From the NCBI GenBank assembly GCA_025359785.1, contig JANYET010000014.1:124001-188000 (forward strand): a DNA stretch of 64,000 nt. The letters run 5' to 3'. The position numbers and the translations under genes are program-made. Below are positions 50,490-59,410 of the stretch, one piece after another. This DNA is from Alphaproteobacteria bacterium. Its GTDB lineage: Bacteria; Pseudomonadota; Alphaproteobacteria; Caulobacterales; Caulobacteraceae. Below the pieces are notes generated by a model that did not search any database, had not been told where the DNA came from, and was given only the letters and a program-made list of their open reading frames with translations. Every line of letters begins with the position of its first letter. Within the stretch, counting starts at the first letter, position 1.

Positions 50490-51973
50490 GCGCGCACGAG
50501 AGACGGCGGCCTCTCCACCGCGACCCGCTCGACGACTCGCCCCGGCTGGAATGCGGTGTGTTTGGCGTGTTCGACACCGCCGAGGCGGCTGGCCTGACGG
50601 CGCTCGGCCTCCACGCCCTGCAGCATCGCGGCCAGGAAGCCTGCGGCATCGCCTGCTTCGACGGCCTGCGGTTCCATACCGAACGCCATATGGGCCATGT
50701 GGGCGACGCCTTCGGGGGCGCCGACCTCACCGAGCGGCTGCCCGGCCGCTTCTCCATCGGCCACACGCGCTATTCCACGGCCGGTGGCTCGGTGATCCGC
50801 AACGTCCAGCCAATGTTCGCCGACATGGAAGCCGGCGGCGTGGCGCTCTGCCACAACGGCAACCTGACCAACTTCCTGACGATCCGTGACCAGTTGGTCT
50901 CCGACGGGGTAATCTTCCAGTCGACGTCGGACTCCGAAGTGATCCTGCACCTGATCGCGCGGTCGCGGAAATCGCGCTTCGTCGACCGCTTCATCGACGC
51001 GCTGTCGCAGATCGAGGGCGGCTATGCGCTGGTCGCGCTGACCAACAAGAAGCTGATCGGCGTGCGCGATCCGCTGGGCATTCGCCCGCTGGTGCTGGGT
51101 GACCTCGACGGCAAGCCGATCCTGGCGTCCGAGACCTGCGCCCTCGACATCATCGGCGCGCGGTTCGTACGCGATATCGAGCATGGCGAGATGGTGGTGA
51201 TCGACGCCGATGGCGTGCAGAGCCTGAAGCCCTTCCCGGCTCAGCGGGCTCGGCCCTGCATCTTCGAATATGTCTACTTCGCCCGCCCGGACTCCGTCGT
51301 GAACGGCCGCTCGGTCTATGACGTCCGCAAGCGCATGGGCCGGCGGCTGGCCCAGGAAAGCCTGGTCCCCGCCGATGTGGTGGTGCCGGTGCCGGATAGC
51401 GGGGTGCCCGCCGCGCTCGGGTTCGCCCAGGAATCCGGCCTGCCCTTCGAAATGGGTATCATCCGCAATCACTACGTCGGCCGCTCGTTCATCCAGCCGA
51501 CCCAGGCGACGCGCGAATCCAGCGTGCGCATGAAGCTCTCGCCCAACCGCTCGGTCCTGGCTGGCAAGCGGGTGATGCTGATCGATGACTCGATCGTGCG
51601 CGGCACTAATTCGGTCCGCGTCGTCCAGATGGTCCGCGAGGCTGGCGCCGCCGAGGTGCACCTGCGCTCCGCCTCGCCGCCGATCATGTGGCCGGACTTC
51701 TACGGCATCGACATGCCAGACCGCGAACAGTTGCTGGCCGCCAACCATTCCGTCGAGGAGATTGCCAAGATCCTCGGCGTCGATTCCATGGGCTACCTCT
51801 CGGTCGACGGCCTCTACTGGGCCATGGACGCCGCGCCCCGCGATCCCGCCTGCCCGCAGTTCACCGACCACTACTTCACCGGCGACTATCCCACGCGCCT
51901 GCTGGACCGCGAGATCGCCGAGGGCCGCAACGAGGTCTCCGAGCGCCAGCTCTCGTTCCTGGTCGACGCGTGA
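50486..51973 (+). CDS. purF: Amidophosphoribosyltransferase
   Basis: First committed step of purine synthesis: PRPP plus glutamine to phosphoribosylamine. The protein has 495 residues. A 22-residue propeptide ends PRLE before the nucleophile Cys23 (CGVFGVFD). The PRTase domain carries VMLIDDSIVRGTNSVRVV. B. subtilis-type enzymes bind a 4Fe-4S cluster through four Cys; here RPCIFEYVYF keeps the first, but SPPIMWPDFYGID has Asp, and the later CxxC before FTG-YPT reads CPQFTDHYFTG. The cluster is therefore probably absent although the propeptide remains. Confidence 0.96.
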   Translation: MSAHERRRPLHRDPLDDSPRLECGVFGVFDTAEAAGLTALGLHALQHRGQEACGIACFDGLRFHTERHMGHVGDAFGGADLTERLPGRFSIGHTRYSTAGGSVIRNVQPMFADMEAGGVALCHNGNLTNFLTIRDQLVSDGVIFQSTSDSEVILHLIARSRKSRFVDRFIDALSQIEGGYALVALTNKKLIGVRDPLGIRPLVLGDLDGKPILASETCALDIIGARFVRDIEHGEMVVIDADGVQSLKPFPAQRARPCIFEYVYFARPDSVVNGRSVYDVRKRMGRRLAQESLVPADVVVPVPDSGVPAALGFAQESGLPFEMGIIRNHYVGRSFIQPTQATRESSVRMKLSPNRSVLAGKRVMLIDDSIVRGTNSVRVVQMVREAGAAEVHLRSASPPIMWPDFYGIDMPDREQLLAANHSVEEIAKILGVDSMGYLSVDGLYWAMDAAPRDPACPQFTDHYFTGDYPTRLLDREIAEGRNEVSERQLSFLVDA

Positions 51974-52968
51974 GCGGAGCGCCTGCGGGTGGCGTCTTCA
52001 GCCGCCTGAAAGTCGACTGGTATCTCGTCCTGATCATCTCGATGGCCGTGGCCGCCAGCCTGGCGCCCGCGCGTGGCGAGGTCGCGGTCGGCCTGGGTTG
52101 GGTCTCGAAGATCGCCATCGGCCTGGTCTTCTTCCTGCATGGCGCGAGGCTGCCGCGCGAGGCGGTGCTGAAGGGCCTGATCCACTGGCGGCTGCATCTG
52201 CTGATCTTGGCCGCCACCTTCGTGCTCTTCCCCGCGCTCTGCGTCGGGATCACCCACCTGCCCGCCTGGATCACACCGCCCGAGCTCGCCTCGGGTATTA
52301 TCCTGCTGGGTTGCCTGCCCTCGACCATCCAGAGTTCGATCGCCTTCGTGGGCGCGGCGCGGGGCAATGTCGCCGCGGCCGTCGCCTCGGCTTCAGTCTC
52401 CAACATGCTGGGTGTGTTCCTGACCCCGCTGCTCGCCGGGGCCCTGATGCACGCCAAGGGCGCTGTCAGCGCAGGGTCTTTCTGGTCGATCGTCGCCCAG
52501 TTGCTCGCGCCGTTCCTGGCTGGCCAGCTGCTGCGGCCGTGGATCGGCGGGTTCGTGGCCGCCCACAACAAGACCCTGAGTAAGTTCGACCGGGGCACCA
52601 TCCTGCTGATCGTCTACGTCGCGTTCTCCGGCGCGGTGGTCGGCGGCGTGTGGAGCCGGCTGGGCCCGGCAGACCTCGTGCGGCTGCTGCTCCTCTGCCT
52701 GGCCCTGCTGGGCGTCGTCCTGGCCGCCACCGCGTGCGCGGCGCGGGCCCTAGGCTTCGAAAAGGCCGACGAGATCGCCATCGTTTTCTGCGGCTCCAAG
52801 AAGTCGCTGGCCAGCGGTGCGCCGATCGCCGCGGCCCTGCTCAACCCCGCGGTCGCCGGCGTCGCCATCATCCCGCTGATGATCTTTCACCAGATTCAGC
52901 TGATGGCCTGCGCCGCCATCGCGCAGCGCTACGCGGCCCGGCCGGCGGAGGCTGACTCGCCTGCCTAG
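51970..52968 (+). CDS. Bile acid:sodium symporter (BASS/SBF-like) family transporter
   Basis: A 332-residue inner-membrane protein with nine or ten hydrophobic segments. It contains VFFLHGARLPREAVLKGL, LLGCLPSTIQSSIAFVGAARG and FCGSKKSLASGAPIAAALL, typical of the YfeH/SBF-like branch. The substrate is unknown; organic anions are usual. The GTG start overlaps the purF stop by 4 bp. The stop codon lies inside a perfect 16-bp palindrome. Confidence 0.88.
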   Translation: MSGAPAGGVFSRLKVDWYLVLIISMAVAASLAPARGEVAVGLGWVSKIAIGLVFFLHGARLPREAVLKGLIHWRLHLLILAATFVLFPALCVGITHLPAWITPPELASGIILLGCLPSTIQSSIAFVGAARGNVAAAVASASVSNMLGVFLTPLLAGALMHAKGAVSAGSFWSIVAQLLAPFLAGQLLRPWIGGFVAAHNKTLSKFDRGTILLIVYVAFSGAVVGGVWSRLGPADLVRLLLLCLALLGVVLAATACAARALGFEKADEIAIVFCGSKKSLASGAPIAAALLNPAVAGVAIIPLMIFHQIQLMACAAIAQRYAARPAEADSPA

Positions 52969-52974
52969 GCAGGC
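52959..52974 (+). repeat. Perfect 16-bp palindrome across the transporter stop codon
   Basis: GCCTGCCTAGGCAGGC; the central TAG is the stop. It has no spacer, so it is more like a protein-binding site than an RNA hairpin, and lies 14 bp before the SDR start codon. Confidence 0.6.
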
Positions 52975-52987
52975 TAGAGAGCCCACC

Positions 52988-53734
52988 ATGTCTCTTCCCC
53001 TGACCGATAAGATCGCCCTCGTCACCGGGGCCAGCCGCGGCATCGGCTACGCCTCCGCCATCGCGCTCGCCAAGGCCGGCGCTCACGTGGTCGCCGTCGC
53101 GCGCACCCAGGGCGGCCTCACCGAGCTTGACGACGAGATCCGGGCCGCCACCGGCCAGTCGGCCACCCTGGTTCCGCTCGATATCACCGATGGGACTGGC
53201 CTCGACGCCCTCGGGCTGGCGCTATACCAGCGTTTCGGACGCCTCGACGTCCTGGTCCATGCCGCCGCCATGCTGGGACCGATGACCCCCATGAGCCACC
53301 TTGAACCCGGCCAGTGGGACAAAGTCGTCGCCCTGAACCTGACGGCGACCTACCGCCTGATCCGCACCACCGAGCCGCTGTTGAGGGCGTCGCAGGCCGC
53401 GCGCGCCATCTTCCTGACCACCGGCCGCGTGGCGCGCCCGAAGGCCTTCTGGGGCGCCTACGGCGTCACCAAGGCCGGCCTGGAGCACATGGTCCGCACC
53501 TGGGCCGACGAGCTGGAGCAGACCGGCGTCCGCGCGGTCCTGCTCGACCCCAACACCATGCGCACCAGGATGCGCGCGGAGGCCATGCCGGGCGAGGATC
53601 CGGAAACCGTGACGCCGCCGTCGGAGATCGGCCCGCTGATGGTGCAACTGGCCCAGGCCGACCTGGGCCTGCCGAACGCTAACGTGGTCTTTTCCCACTG
53701 GAAGGCGCAGGGCGGGATGCTCGCTTCGGCTTGA
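52988..53734 (+). CDS. Short-chain dehydrogenase/reductase
   Basis: A 248-residue NAD(P)-dependent oxidoreductase. It has TGASRGIG at about 13-20, HAA in place of the usual NAG, and the active-site [11 protein letters not shown]. The catalytic Ser position appears as Thr/Gly in [11 protein letters not shown], so the tetrad may be altered. It starts 19 bp after the transporter gene. Its last 56 bp overlap the 3' end of der on the other strand. Confidence 0.87.
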   Translation: MSLPLTDKIALVTGASRGIGYASAIALAKAGAHVVAVARTQGGLTELDDEIRAATGQSATLVPLDITDGTGLDALGLALYQRFGRLDVLVHAAAMLGPMTPMSHLEPGQWDKVVALNLTATYRLIRTTEPLLRASQAARAIFLTTGRVARPKAFWGAYGVTKAGLEHMVRTWADELEQTGVRAVLLDPNTMRTRMRAEAMPGEDPETVTPPSEIGPLMVQLAQADLGLPNANVVFSHWKAQGGMLASA

Positions 53735-55283
53735 CGCCGGGCCGCGCCAGCTTCTGAGCCCGCCCGCGTGGCGCGCCGGTCTTCGGCTTGGTATTGCCAT
53801 AGGGCTTGGGCTTCTTCGGCTTGCCCGCCGCGCCCGCCTTGGCCTTGGCCGACGCCGCGGTTCGCCGTTTGGCCTTCAGTCCTGTCGTGGGTAACCCGCT
53901 TTCGGGCAGGCCGAAGGGCGCGCGGACCGAGCCTTGCCCGGCCTTTTCCTCGCCCTCGGCGTAGGGGTTCTTGTTCGACTTCACCGTCACCCGGATCGGC
54001 ACGCCCGGCAGATCGAAGCTCTCGCGGAGCGAATTGACCAGATAGCGGCGATAACTCTCCGGCAGCTGGTCGGCGCGGCTGGCGAACAGCACGAAGGTCG
54101 GCGGCCGCGACTTTGTCTGGGCCATGTACTTCGGCTTGATCCGCCGTCCGCTCACCGCCGGCGGCGGGTGGCGTTCGGTAGCCATGCGCAGCCAGTCATT
54201 GAGGTCGCGGGTCTTCACCTTGGTCGACCAGTCGTTGTGGGTCTTGAACACCGCCGGCATCAGCTTTTCGAGCCCTCGCCCGGTCTCCGCCGACAGCGGG
54301 ATGATCGGTGCGCCGCGCACCTGCGGCAGCTGGCGTTGCGCTTCGTCGATAATGGCCGCCAGCGTGGTCTGCTGGTCTTCCACGAGATCCCACTTGGCCA
54401 GGACGAAAACCAGCCCACGGCCTTCTCGTTCCACAAGATCGGCGATCTGCAGGTCCTGAATCTCGAAGGGATGGGTTGCGTCCATCACCAGGATCACGAT
54501 CTCGGCGAAGGTGATGGCGCGGATACTGTCGTGGGTGGAGAGCTTCTCAAGCTTCTCCTGCACCTTGGCCTTGCGGCGCAGACCCGCGGTGTCGACCAGG
54601 CGCACGGCGCGGTCGCCCCAGGACCAGTCCACTGGAATGGCGTCGCGGGTGATCCCGGCTTCCGGCCCGGTCAGCATGCGGTCTTCGCCGATCAGCTTGT
54701 TGACCAGCGTCGACTTGCCGGCGTTCGGGCGACCCACGATGGCGATCTTCACGGCCTTTTCGCCGTCCTCGTCCGCGTGGTCGCTCTGGTCCGGCGCGAC
54801 GGCGATCAGCGCCGCATAGAGGTCGGCCATGCCCTCGCCATGCTCAGCGGAGATCGGCACCGGCTCGCCCAGACCGAGGCCGAAGGCTTCCAGAATGCCC
54901 TGATCGCCCTGTCGGCCCTCGGCCTTGTTGGCGGCCAGCACCACCGGCATGTCGCGCCGGCGCAGGATTTCGGCGAACACCTCATCGATGGGGGTGACTC
55001 CATCGCGGCTGTCGATGACGAAAAGCGCGACATCGGCCTCATCGATGGCCATCTCCGTCTGAATGCGCATCCGCGCCTCCAGGCTGTCGTCGGTCAGATC
55101 CTCGAAGCCGGCGGTGTCGATAAGCTCCAGGTCGAGGTCGCCGATCCGCCCGGTGCCGAAGCGCCGGTCGCGGGTCACCCCAGGCTGATCGTCGACGATC
55201 GCAAGTTTTCGCCCGGCCAGGCGGTTGAACAGCGTGGACTTGCCGACGTTGGGGCGCCCGACGATCGCGAGTTTCAGCGTCAT
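53679..55283 (-). CDS. der: Ribosome biogenesis GTPase Der
   Basis: An essential GTPase for 50S assembly with two G domains: [12 protein letters not shown] at about 8-19 and [12 protein letters not shown] near 187, each with DTAG ([18 protein letters not shown]) and NKAE/KWD elements, then a KH-like domain. At 534 residues it is longer than usual (about 490) because of a Lys/Arg/Pro-rich tail ([20 protein letters not shown] and following). The tail coding region overlaps the SDR gene end. Last gene of yfgM-bamB-der. Confidence 0.95.
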   Translation of the reverse strand: MTLKLAIVGRPNVGKSTLFNRLAGRKLAIVDDQPGVTRDRRFGTGRIGDLDLELIDTAGFEDLTDDSLEARMRIQTEMAIDEADVALFVIDSRDGVTPIDEVFAEILRRRDMPVVLAANKAEGRQGDQGILEAFGLGLGEPVPISAEHGEGMADLYAALIAVAPDQSDHADEDGEKAVKIAIVGRPNAGKSTLVNKLIGEDRMLTGPEAGITRDAIPVDWSWGDRAVRLVDTAGLRRKAKVQEKLEKLSTHDSIRAITFAEIVILVMDATHPFEIQDLQIADLVEREGRGLVFVLAKWDLVEDQQTTLAAIIDEAQRQLPQVRGAPIIPLSAETGRGLEKLMPAVFKTHNDWSTKVKTRDLNDWLRMATERHPPPAVSGRRIKPKYMAQTKSRPPTFVLFASRADQLPESYRRYLVNSLRESFDLPGVPIRVTVKSNKNPYAEGEEKAGQGSVRAPFGLPESGLPTTGLKAKRRTAASAKAKAGAAGKPKKPKPYGNTKPKTGAPRGRAQKLARPGVKPKRASRPAPSSGKRPR

Positions 55284-55305
55284 GGCGCGAGCATAGGCCT
55301 AAAGA

Positions 55306-56691
55306 TCAGCGCAGTGCGATCAGCTGGGCGTTATCAGTGACCAGATAGATCATGTTGCCCGCCGAAATCGGCCCGATCAGCACCGGAACGCCCACCTCGA
55401 TCTTGCGCTCGACCTCACCGGTTTTGGCGTTCAGCGCCGCCACCTGACCGGTGGAGGACGCCAGGATCAGGCGATTGTTCGAGAGAATCGGATTGGTCCA
55501 CAGCGGCTTCGGCACGGTGTGCGAACCGATCCCCCAAAGTCCGCCCTGCTTCTTGGCCACATAGCCGGCGTTGAGGTCGTGGATCCAGAAGATCAGACCA
55601 CTCTCGCGTGAGGCGCAGATCAGCTTGCCGTCGGTCGCCACCGCATAGACCACGTCACCGGCCGGCAGTGGCGTGGTGATGCCCACCACCGGCAGGCTCC
55701 AGCGCGGCTGGCCGGTGCGCAGATCCACCGCGGAGAACACACCGGAATGGCTCACCGCGAAAACGTCGCCCTGATAGATCACCGGGCGGCCGGCGATATC
55801 GCGGATTTCCGACAGCGCGCTGGTGCGGCTGGCTCGCGACAGGGCCTCATTCCAGAGGTCGTTGCCGTTCGCGGTGCGCAGCGCGACGAGTTCGCCGGAC
55901 CCGAAGGCCGCGACGACCGTATCGCCCGAGACCGCCGGGCTGCTGGAGGACAGGATCCGCGCCGATTCCGACAGGGCCTGATAGGTCCAGCCCGGCGCAC
56001 CGGTCGCGGCGTCATAGGTCAACAGCGTGTTGTCCAGAGCGACGGTCAGAACCCGCCCGCCGGCGACGGTCGGCGCGCCGTGGATCGGCTGTTCGGTGCG
56101 CGTGCGCCAGCCGACCCGGCCGGTCGTGGCGTCGATCTGCGCGACCAAGCGGAAACCGGAGGTCATGTAGAGCTTGCCGCCGGCGTAGGCCAGTCCGCCG
56201 CCGAAGGCTTCGCGATCACGCCGGTTGTCGGTCGGCCGCATGTTGATCCGCCAGAGGGCGGCGCCAGTCTGGGCGTCATGGGCGCTGACCTGCGCCTGGG
56301 CGTCCAAGGTAAACACCTTGCCGGCCGCCGCGATCGGCGGGGCGATGACCAACTCGCCGTTCTTAGAGCCCTGGCCGAAGCCCTTGCGCCAGGCGACGGT
56401 GAGCCCGGGCCCGGCGGTGCTGTTGCCGACGGACTGCTCGGGCGTCCCGCCGGGCAGCGGCCATTCCGCCACCGCCTCAACCGGCGGCAAGGCGAAGTCG
56501 ACGCCTTTCAGCGCCTCGGCCGGCTCCAGCTTCTGGTCCGCCGAGATGATCGAGATGCGATCGCCTTCGGTGGCGGTCTCCTTGGCTTCCTTACCCTTGA
56601 ACGGGTTGACCTTGCTGATCGTCGAGCAACCGCTCGCGCCCAGCGCGGCGATCATCAGGACGGCGATGAAACTCCTGGCGCGAAGCGTCAT
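55306..56691 (-). CDS. bamB: Outer-membrane protein assembly factor BamB-like lipoprotein
   Basis: A 461-residue beta-propeller lipoprotein. The lipobox LGASGC puts the lipidated Cys at 22. The mature part contains PQQ-like propeller blades (VFTLDAQAQVSAHDAQTGAA, LTYDAATGAPGW, FSAVDLRTGQPRW, VAALNAKTGEVERKI). BamB supports insertion of outer-membrane proteins through BamA. It lies between yfgM and der, the conserved order, with the ATG overlapping the yfgM stop. It is longer than E. coli BamB (392 aa) mainly at the N terminus. Confidence 0.92.
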   Translation of the reverse strand: MTLRARSFIAVLMIAALGASGCSTISKVNPFKGKEAKETATEGDRISIISADQKLEPAEALKGVDFALPPVEAVAEWPLPGGTPEQSVGNSTAGPGLTVAWRKGFGQGSKNGELVIAPPIAAAGKVFTLDAQAQVSAHDAQTGAALWRINMRPTDNRRDREAFGGGLAYAGGKLYMTSGFRLVAQIDATTGRVGWRTRTEQPIHGAPTVAGGRVLTVALDNTLLTYDAATGAPGWTYQALSESARILSSSSPAVSGDTVVAAFGSGELVALRTANGNDLWNEALSRASRTSALSEIRDIAGRPVIYQGDVFAVSHSGVFSAVDLRTGQPRWSLPVVGITTPLPAGDVVYAVATDGKLICASRESGLIFWIHDLNAGYVAKKQGGLWGIGSHTVPKPLWTNPILSNNRLILASSTGQVAALNAKTGEVERKIEVGVPVLIGPISAGNMIYLVTDNAQLIALR

Positions 56692-57500
56692 TGCGGACCG
56701 GGCGCTTGCTCTTGAGCAGAGGGCGCCTGAGCCGAGGGATCTTGCCCCTCCGGCGGCGCCAGGCCCATCGGCACGCCACCCGGACCCACCATCATCGGGG
56801 GTGGCAGGGCCTGGGCGGCCTTGACGGCGGCGGGAATGAACTTCGCGGACCCAGTATCGATCATGTCCATGGCGGCCCTGGCGCGCTGGCGAGCGCCTTC
56901 CGGCGCATCCAGCGTTCCGGTGATCACCACGAAATCGGCGCGCGCGCCGGCGGCGTCGCCCTTCATCAGCTTGGCGAAGGCCAGCGCCTCGCGGGCCTGC
57001 ACCCGATAGGGGTGACCGTCTTTCATCAGCGGCTGCAAACGCCCCTCCACTTCACTGTAGGAAGCGGTGTCGAGGATCGCGAAGGCGGATTTGAGGCGCG
57101 CGGCGTCACCGATGATATCGTTAGGCGCGGCTGCGGCCGCCTTGTCGAACAGCTCAACCGCGGCCTTGACGTCCTCCGGCTTGCCGGCCGCCATCTTGGC
57201 CCCGCCCAGCTGCATCAGCGCCAGCGCGCTATAGACCTTGACCGGCGACTTGGAGACATCGCCGAAGATCTGGATCGCCTTGGCGCTGTTCCCCTGGGCC
57301 TGGGCGCTCAGCGCGTCGGCATACTGTTCGGAAGCCTTGTCGGTGGTCTGCAGCTGGTATTGCTGCCAGCCCCAGATGCCCAGCGCGACGAGCAGCGCCA
57401 GCGCCGCGAGCGCCAGCACCCACGGCAGCCCCTTGCGGGCGAGCGTGCGGTAGCGGTCGGAGCGCAGCTGCTCCTCGACCTCTTCAAACAGATCGCTCAA
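56688..57500 (-). CDS. YfgM-like membrane-anchored TPR protein
   Basis: A 270-residue protein with a cytosolic N terminus (MSDLFEEVEEQLRSDRYRTL), one membrane helix at about 27-47 (VLALAALALLVALGIWGWQQ), a TPR-like periplasmic domain, and a Pro/Gln-rich tail (about 235-270). In E. coli YfgM works with PpiD at the Sec translocon. The order yfgM-bamB-der supports the assignment. Its stop overlaps the bamB start (ATGA). Confidence 0.87.
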   Translation of the reverse strand: MSDLFEEVEEQLRSDRYRTLARKGLPWVLALAALALLVALGIWGWQQYQLQTTDKASEQYADALSAQAQGNSAKAIQIFGDVSKSPVKVYSALALMQLGGAKMAAGKPEDVKAAVELFDKAAAAAPNDIIGDAARLKSAFAILDTASYSEVEGRLQPLMKDGHPYRVQAREALAFAKLMKGDAAGARADFVVITGTLDAPEGARQRARAAMDMIDTGSAKFIPAAVKAAQALPPPMMVGPGGVPMGLAPPEGQDPSAQAPSAQEQAPGPQ

Positions 57501-57631
57501 TCGGGGACTCCGGACAGAATTTGGCGTCGCATTTCAGAGGCCGGGAACCTATAGCGCGCCGCCTCGCGCCGCAACCAATCGTCCCCTGAACCCATGCTCA
57601 AGGTAAAACGGCCACGCAGCAGGGCATAGAA

Positions 57632-58009
57632 TCAGATCTCGCCGATCACCCGGGTGAGCACAAAACCCATCATCACCACGGCCAGACCGGCGGCGATCCA
57701 CACCACACCGCCGCCACTCGAAACCGTGGCCACCCAGTCAGCGCCCGACGTGACGTGGCTGACACTGTTGGTGAGCAGCCGCGCGGAATCGCCGGCAGCC
57801 TCCACGCGCTGGAAGATATCGGACATCATCAGCTGGCTGGCGCCGATAACGCCGCCGACCACACCGGCCGCGCCGATCAGCCAGCGCCGGGCGGTCCAGC
57901 CTGCATCCAGCCGACGTTCCACACGCTCGGCGAAGGGGCCCGCGTCGGCCAGTTCTGGGGCGTCCATGAAGAGGCGCTCAATCCGGCGCTCGAAATCCAG
58001 CTCAACCAT
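57632..58009 (-). CDS. Putative anti-sigma factor of the second ECF module (membrane protein)
   Basis: A 125-residue protein overlapping the end of the sigma gene by 8 bp. The cytosolic N-terminal part (FERRIERLFMDAPELADAGP) resembles that of the other module (DRLKALFALDDAPALDPAFS). Two hydrophobic segments follow, about 43-62 and 100-120. No zinc HxxxCxxC motif is present. The start ATG at 58009 is preferred since a longer reading runs through the sigma gene. Anti-sigma role is inferred from overlap, topology and the parallel module. Confidence 0.75.
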   Translation of the reverse strand: MVELDFERRIERLFMDAPELADAGPFAERVERRLDAGWTARRWLIGAAGVVGGVIGASQLMMSDIFQRVEAAGDSARLLTNSVSHVTSGADWVATVSSGGGVVWIAAGLAVVMMGFVLTRVIGEI

Positions 58010-58586
58010 TGCCGCGCCTCCCTTCCAAAACGGCGCCGTCTTCCGGCGCCAGTCGCGTTCTGAGTTTCTCCAGACCACGTTTGACATGGGATTTGACCGT
58101 TCCAAGTGGCAGGTTCAAGGCCTCTGCCGCTTCACTGTGAGAAAGCCCCGCGCCGAAACACATGGTCACGCATAGCCGCTCCACCGCACTCAGCACCTTC
58201 AGCGCCTCTTCCAGGTCGATGGCGGCGTCTGCGTCGGCGGGGCGGGTATCGGCCTCGTCCTCGACGGCCTCGGCCGTCAGGGCGCCCAGCTTGCGGTCCC
58301 GTTGCAGACGCCGCAGATAAAGCCTGGCCGCGATCTTCTTCACCCAGGCCGCGAACGTGCCCTCCCCACGGAATTCCGCAATCCGCTCGAAGGCGGTCAG
58401 GAAGGCGTCCTGGGCTACGTCATCGGCCTCGGCGGCCTGCGCGCCCATCCGGCGGAGTACGCCGCGGACGGCGGATCCATGGCGTCGCACCAGTTCCCCG
58501 AAGGCGCGTCGTTCCCCGATCGCCGCGAGCGCGCAAAGCTCGACGTCGTGCTGGCTGGCGAACTTGGAGTATCTTTCGCCCGGCAT
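58002..58586 (-). CDS. ECF RNA polymerase sigma factor, second module
   Basis: A 194-residue ECF sigma factor. Region 2 includes RAFGELVRRHGSAVRGVLRR and AEADDVAQDAFLTAFERIAE; region 4 includes LSAVERLCVTMCFGAGLSHS and EALNLPLGTVKSHVKRGLEK, a helix-turn-helix for -35 binding. The linker is acidic (AEAVEDEADTRPADADAAID). It starts 27 bp after the DUF6249-like gene and overlaps the putative anti-sigma gene by 8 bp. Confidence 0.93.
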   Translation of the reverse strand: MPGERYSKFASQHDVELCALAAIGERRAFGELVRRHGSAVRGVLRRMGAQAAEADDVAQDAFLTAFERIAEFRGEGTFAAWVKKIAARLYLRRLQRDRKLGALTAEAVEDEADTRPADADAAIDLEEALKVLSAVERLCVTMCFGAGLSHSEAAEALNLPLGTVKSHVKRGLEKLRTRLAPEDGAVLEGRRGNG

Positions 58587-58613
58587 GGGCCATTTCCCCC
58601 GGCTGAGCCGTGA

Positions 58614-58994
58614 CTAGCTCTTGGGCCGGTTGACGAAGCTGAGCACGATGAAGGCCAGGCCGATGAACACCGGGAAGGCGGCGCAGGCGATCATTGGAAT
58701 GGTGGCGTCTGGCTCTTCATAGCCCAGCGCGATCCCCATCGCGATGAAGCCCAGGCCGATGCCCAGCCAGATGATGCCGGTCCGCAGATCGCGGCTCGCC
58801 GACGGCGCCGGGCGGATAGTGATGTTGCGCGCGGCGTTTTCCATGACCTCGGTGGGCATGGGCTGGCCGCTTTCGATGGCGGCGCGCAGGGTTTCCTGCA
58901 CCCGGATACGTTCCTGACTGCGCAGCCAGAACGGGATGATGATAACGCCGACGATCGATCCAAAGACGATCGCAACGATCAAGACAGCTTCCAT
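58614..58994 (-). CDS. DUF6249-type small membrane protein, second module
   Basis: A 126-residue protein: N-terminal helix at about 3-24 (AVLIVAIVFGSIVGVIIIPF), a charged loop with QETLRAAIESGQPMPTEVME, then two more hydrophobic segments (about 72-92, 98-120). The loop resembles LLRSYAEKGKEPPPELVRGL in the membrane protein of the first module. AAGGAG lies 8 bp before the ATG. It is placed before an ECF sigma gene, so it may sense or relay an envelope signal; this is inference. Confidence 0.83.
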   Translation of the reverse strand: MEAVLIVAIVFGSIVGVIIIPFWLRSQERIRVQETLRAAIESGQPMPTEVMENAARNITIRPAPSASRDLRTGIIWLGIGLGFIAMGIALGYEEPDATIPMIACAAFPVFIGLAFIVLSFVNRPKS

Positions 58995-59081
58995 TTCGTC
59001 TCTCCTTACCTCGATGATAGCGGGCCGCTTTTAGCCCGTTTCTGATGAGGAAGAGGCTTAGGCGATGGCCGTCAGATGCAA

Positions 59082-59105
59082 ATTGTAGCGTGAATTCTTG
59101 GTCAT
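59082..59105 (-). promoter_or_regulatory. Candidate internal promoter of the second ECF module
   Basis: On the minus strand ATGACC, a 10-bp spacer and GCTACAAT. The latter matches seven of eight positions of the Caulobacter -10 GCTANAWC. It would start transcription about 75-80 bp before the DUF6249-type gene, so the second module could be expressed independently. Confidence 0.4.
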
Positions 59106-59410
59106 GTAGCCAGACCAAGCGCAGCCGTGGGCCGCGCGCCAAGGATGATCGCGGCGCAGGCCGCCACGACGATGGCTCCCAGCGCCGGCGCCAGCCAGTG
59201 TGAAACCGCTACCAGGACCGGCTGCAGGGTCGGCCAGATCAGCCAAAGTACGCCGGCCGCCACCACGCTCACCGCGCACAGCAGGGCGACCTCCTCGCGC
59301 AGGCGCTGACGCATCACCTGTTCCATCACGGCGTGCGAGAATGCCGGGTCCAGGGCCGGCGCGTCGTCCAGCGCGAACAGCGCCTTCAGGCGATCATCAG
59401 CTTGCGTCAT
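59102..59410 (-). CDS. Putative anti-sigma factor of the first ECF module (membrane protein)
   Basis: A 102-residue protein overlapping the sigma gene by 14 bp. Cytosolic N-terminal part (DDRLKALFALDDAPALDPAF) followed by two hydrophobic segments (about 42-62 and 75-95). It shares the pattern RL/I-x-x-LF-x-D-AP-x-L with the second module's protein. No zinc anti-sigma motif is present. Its role is inferred from position and topology. Confidence 0.77.
   Translation of the reverse strand: MTQADDRLKALFALDDAPALDPAFSHAVMEQVMRQRLREEVALLCAVSVVAAGVLWLIWPTLQPVLVAVSHWLAPALGAIVVAACAAIILGARPTAALGLAT

Noticed and set aside
50435-51871. 478-codon minus-strand frame opposite purF
   Set aside because: A shadow of purF; no family features.
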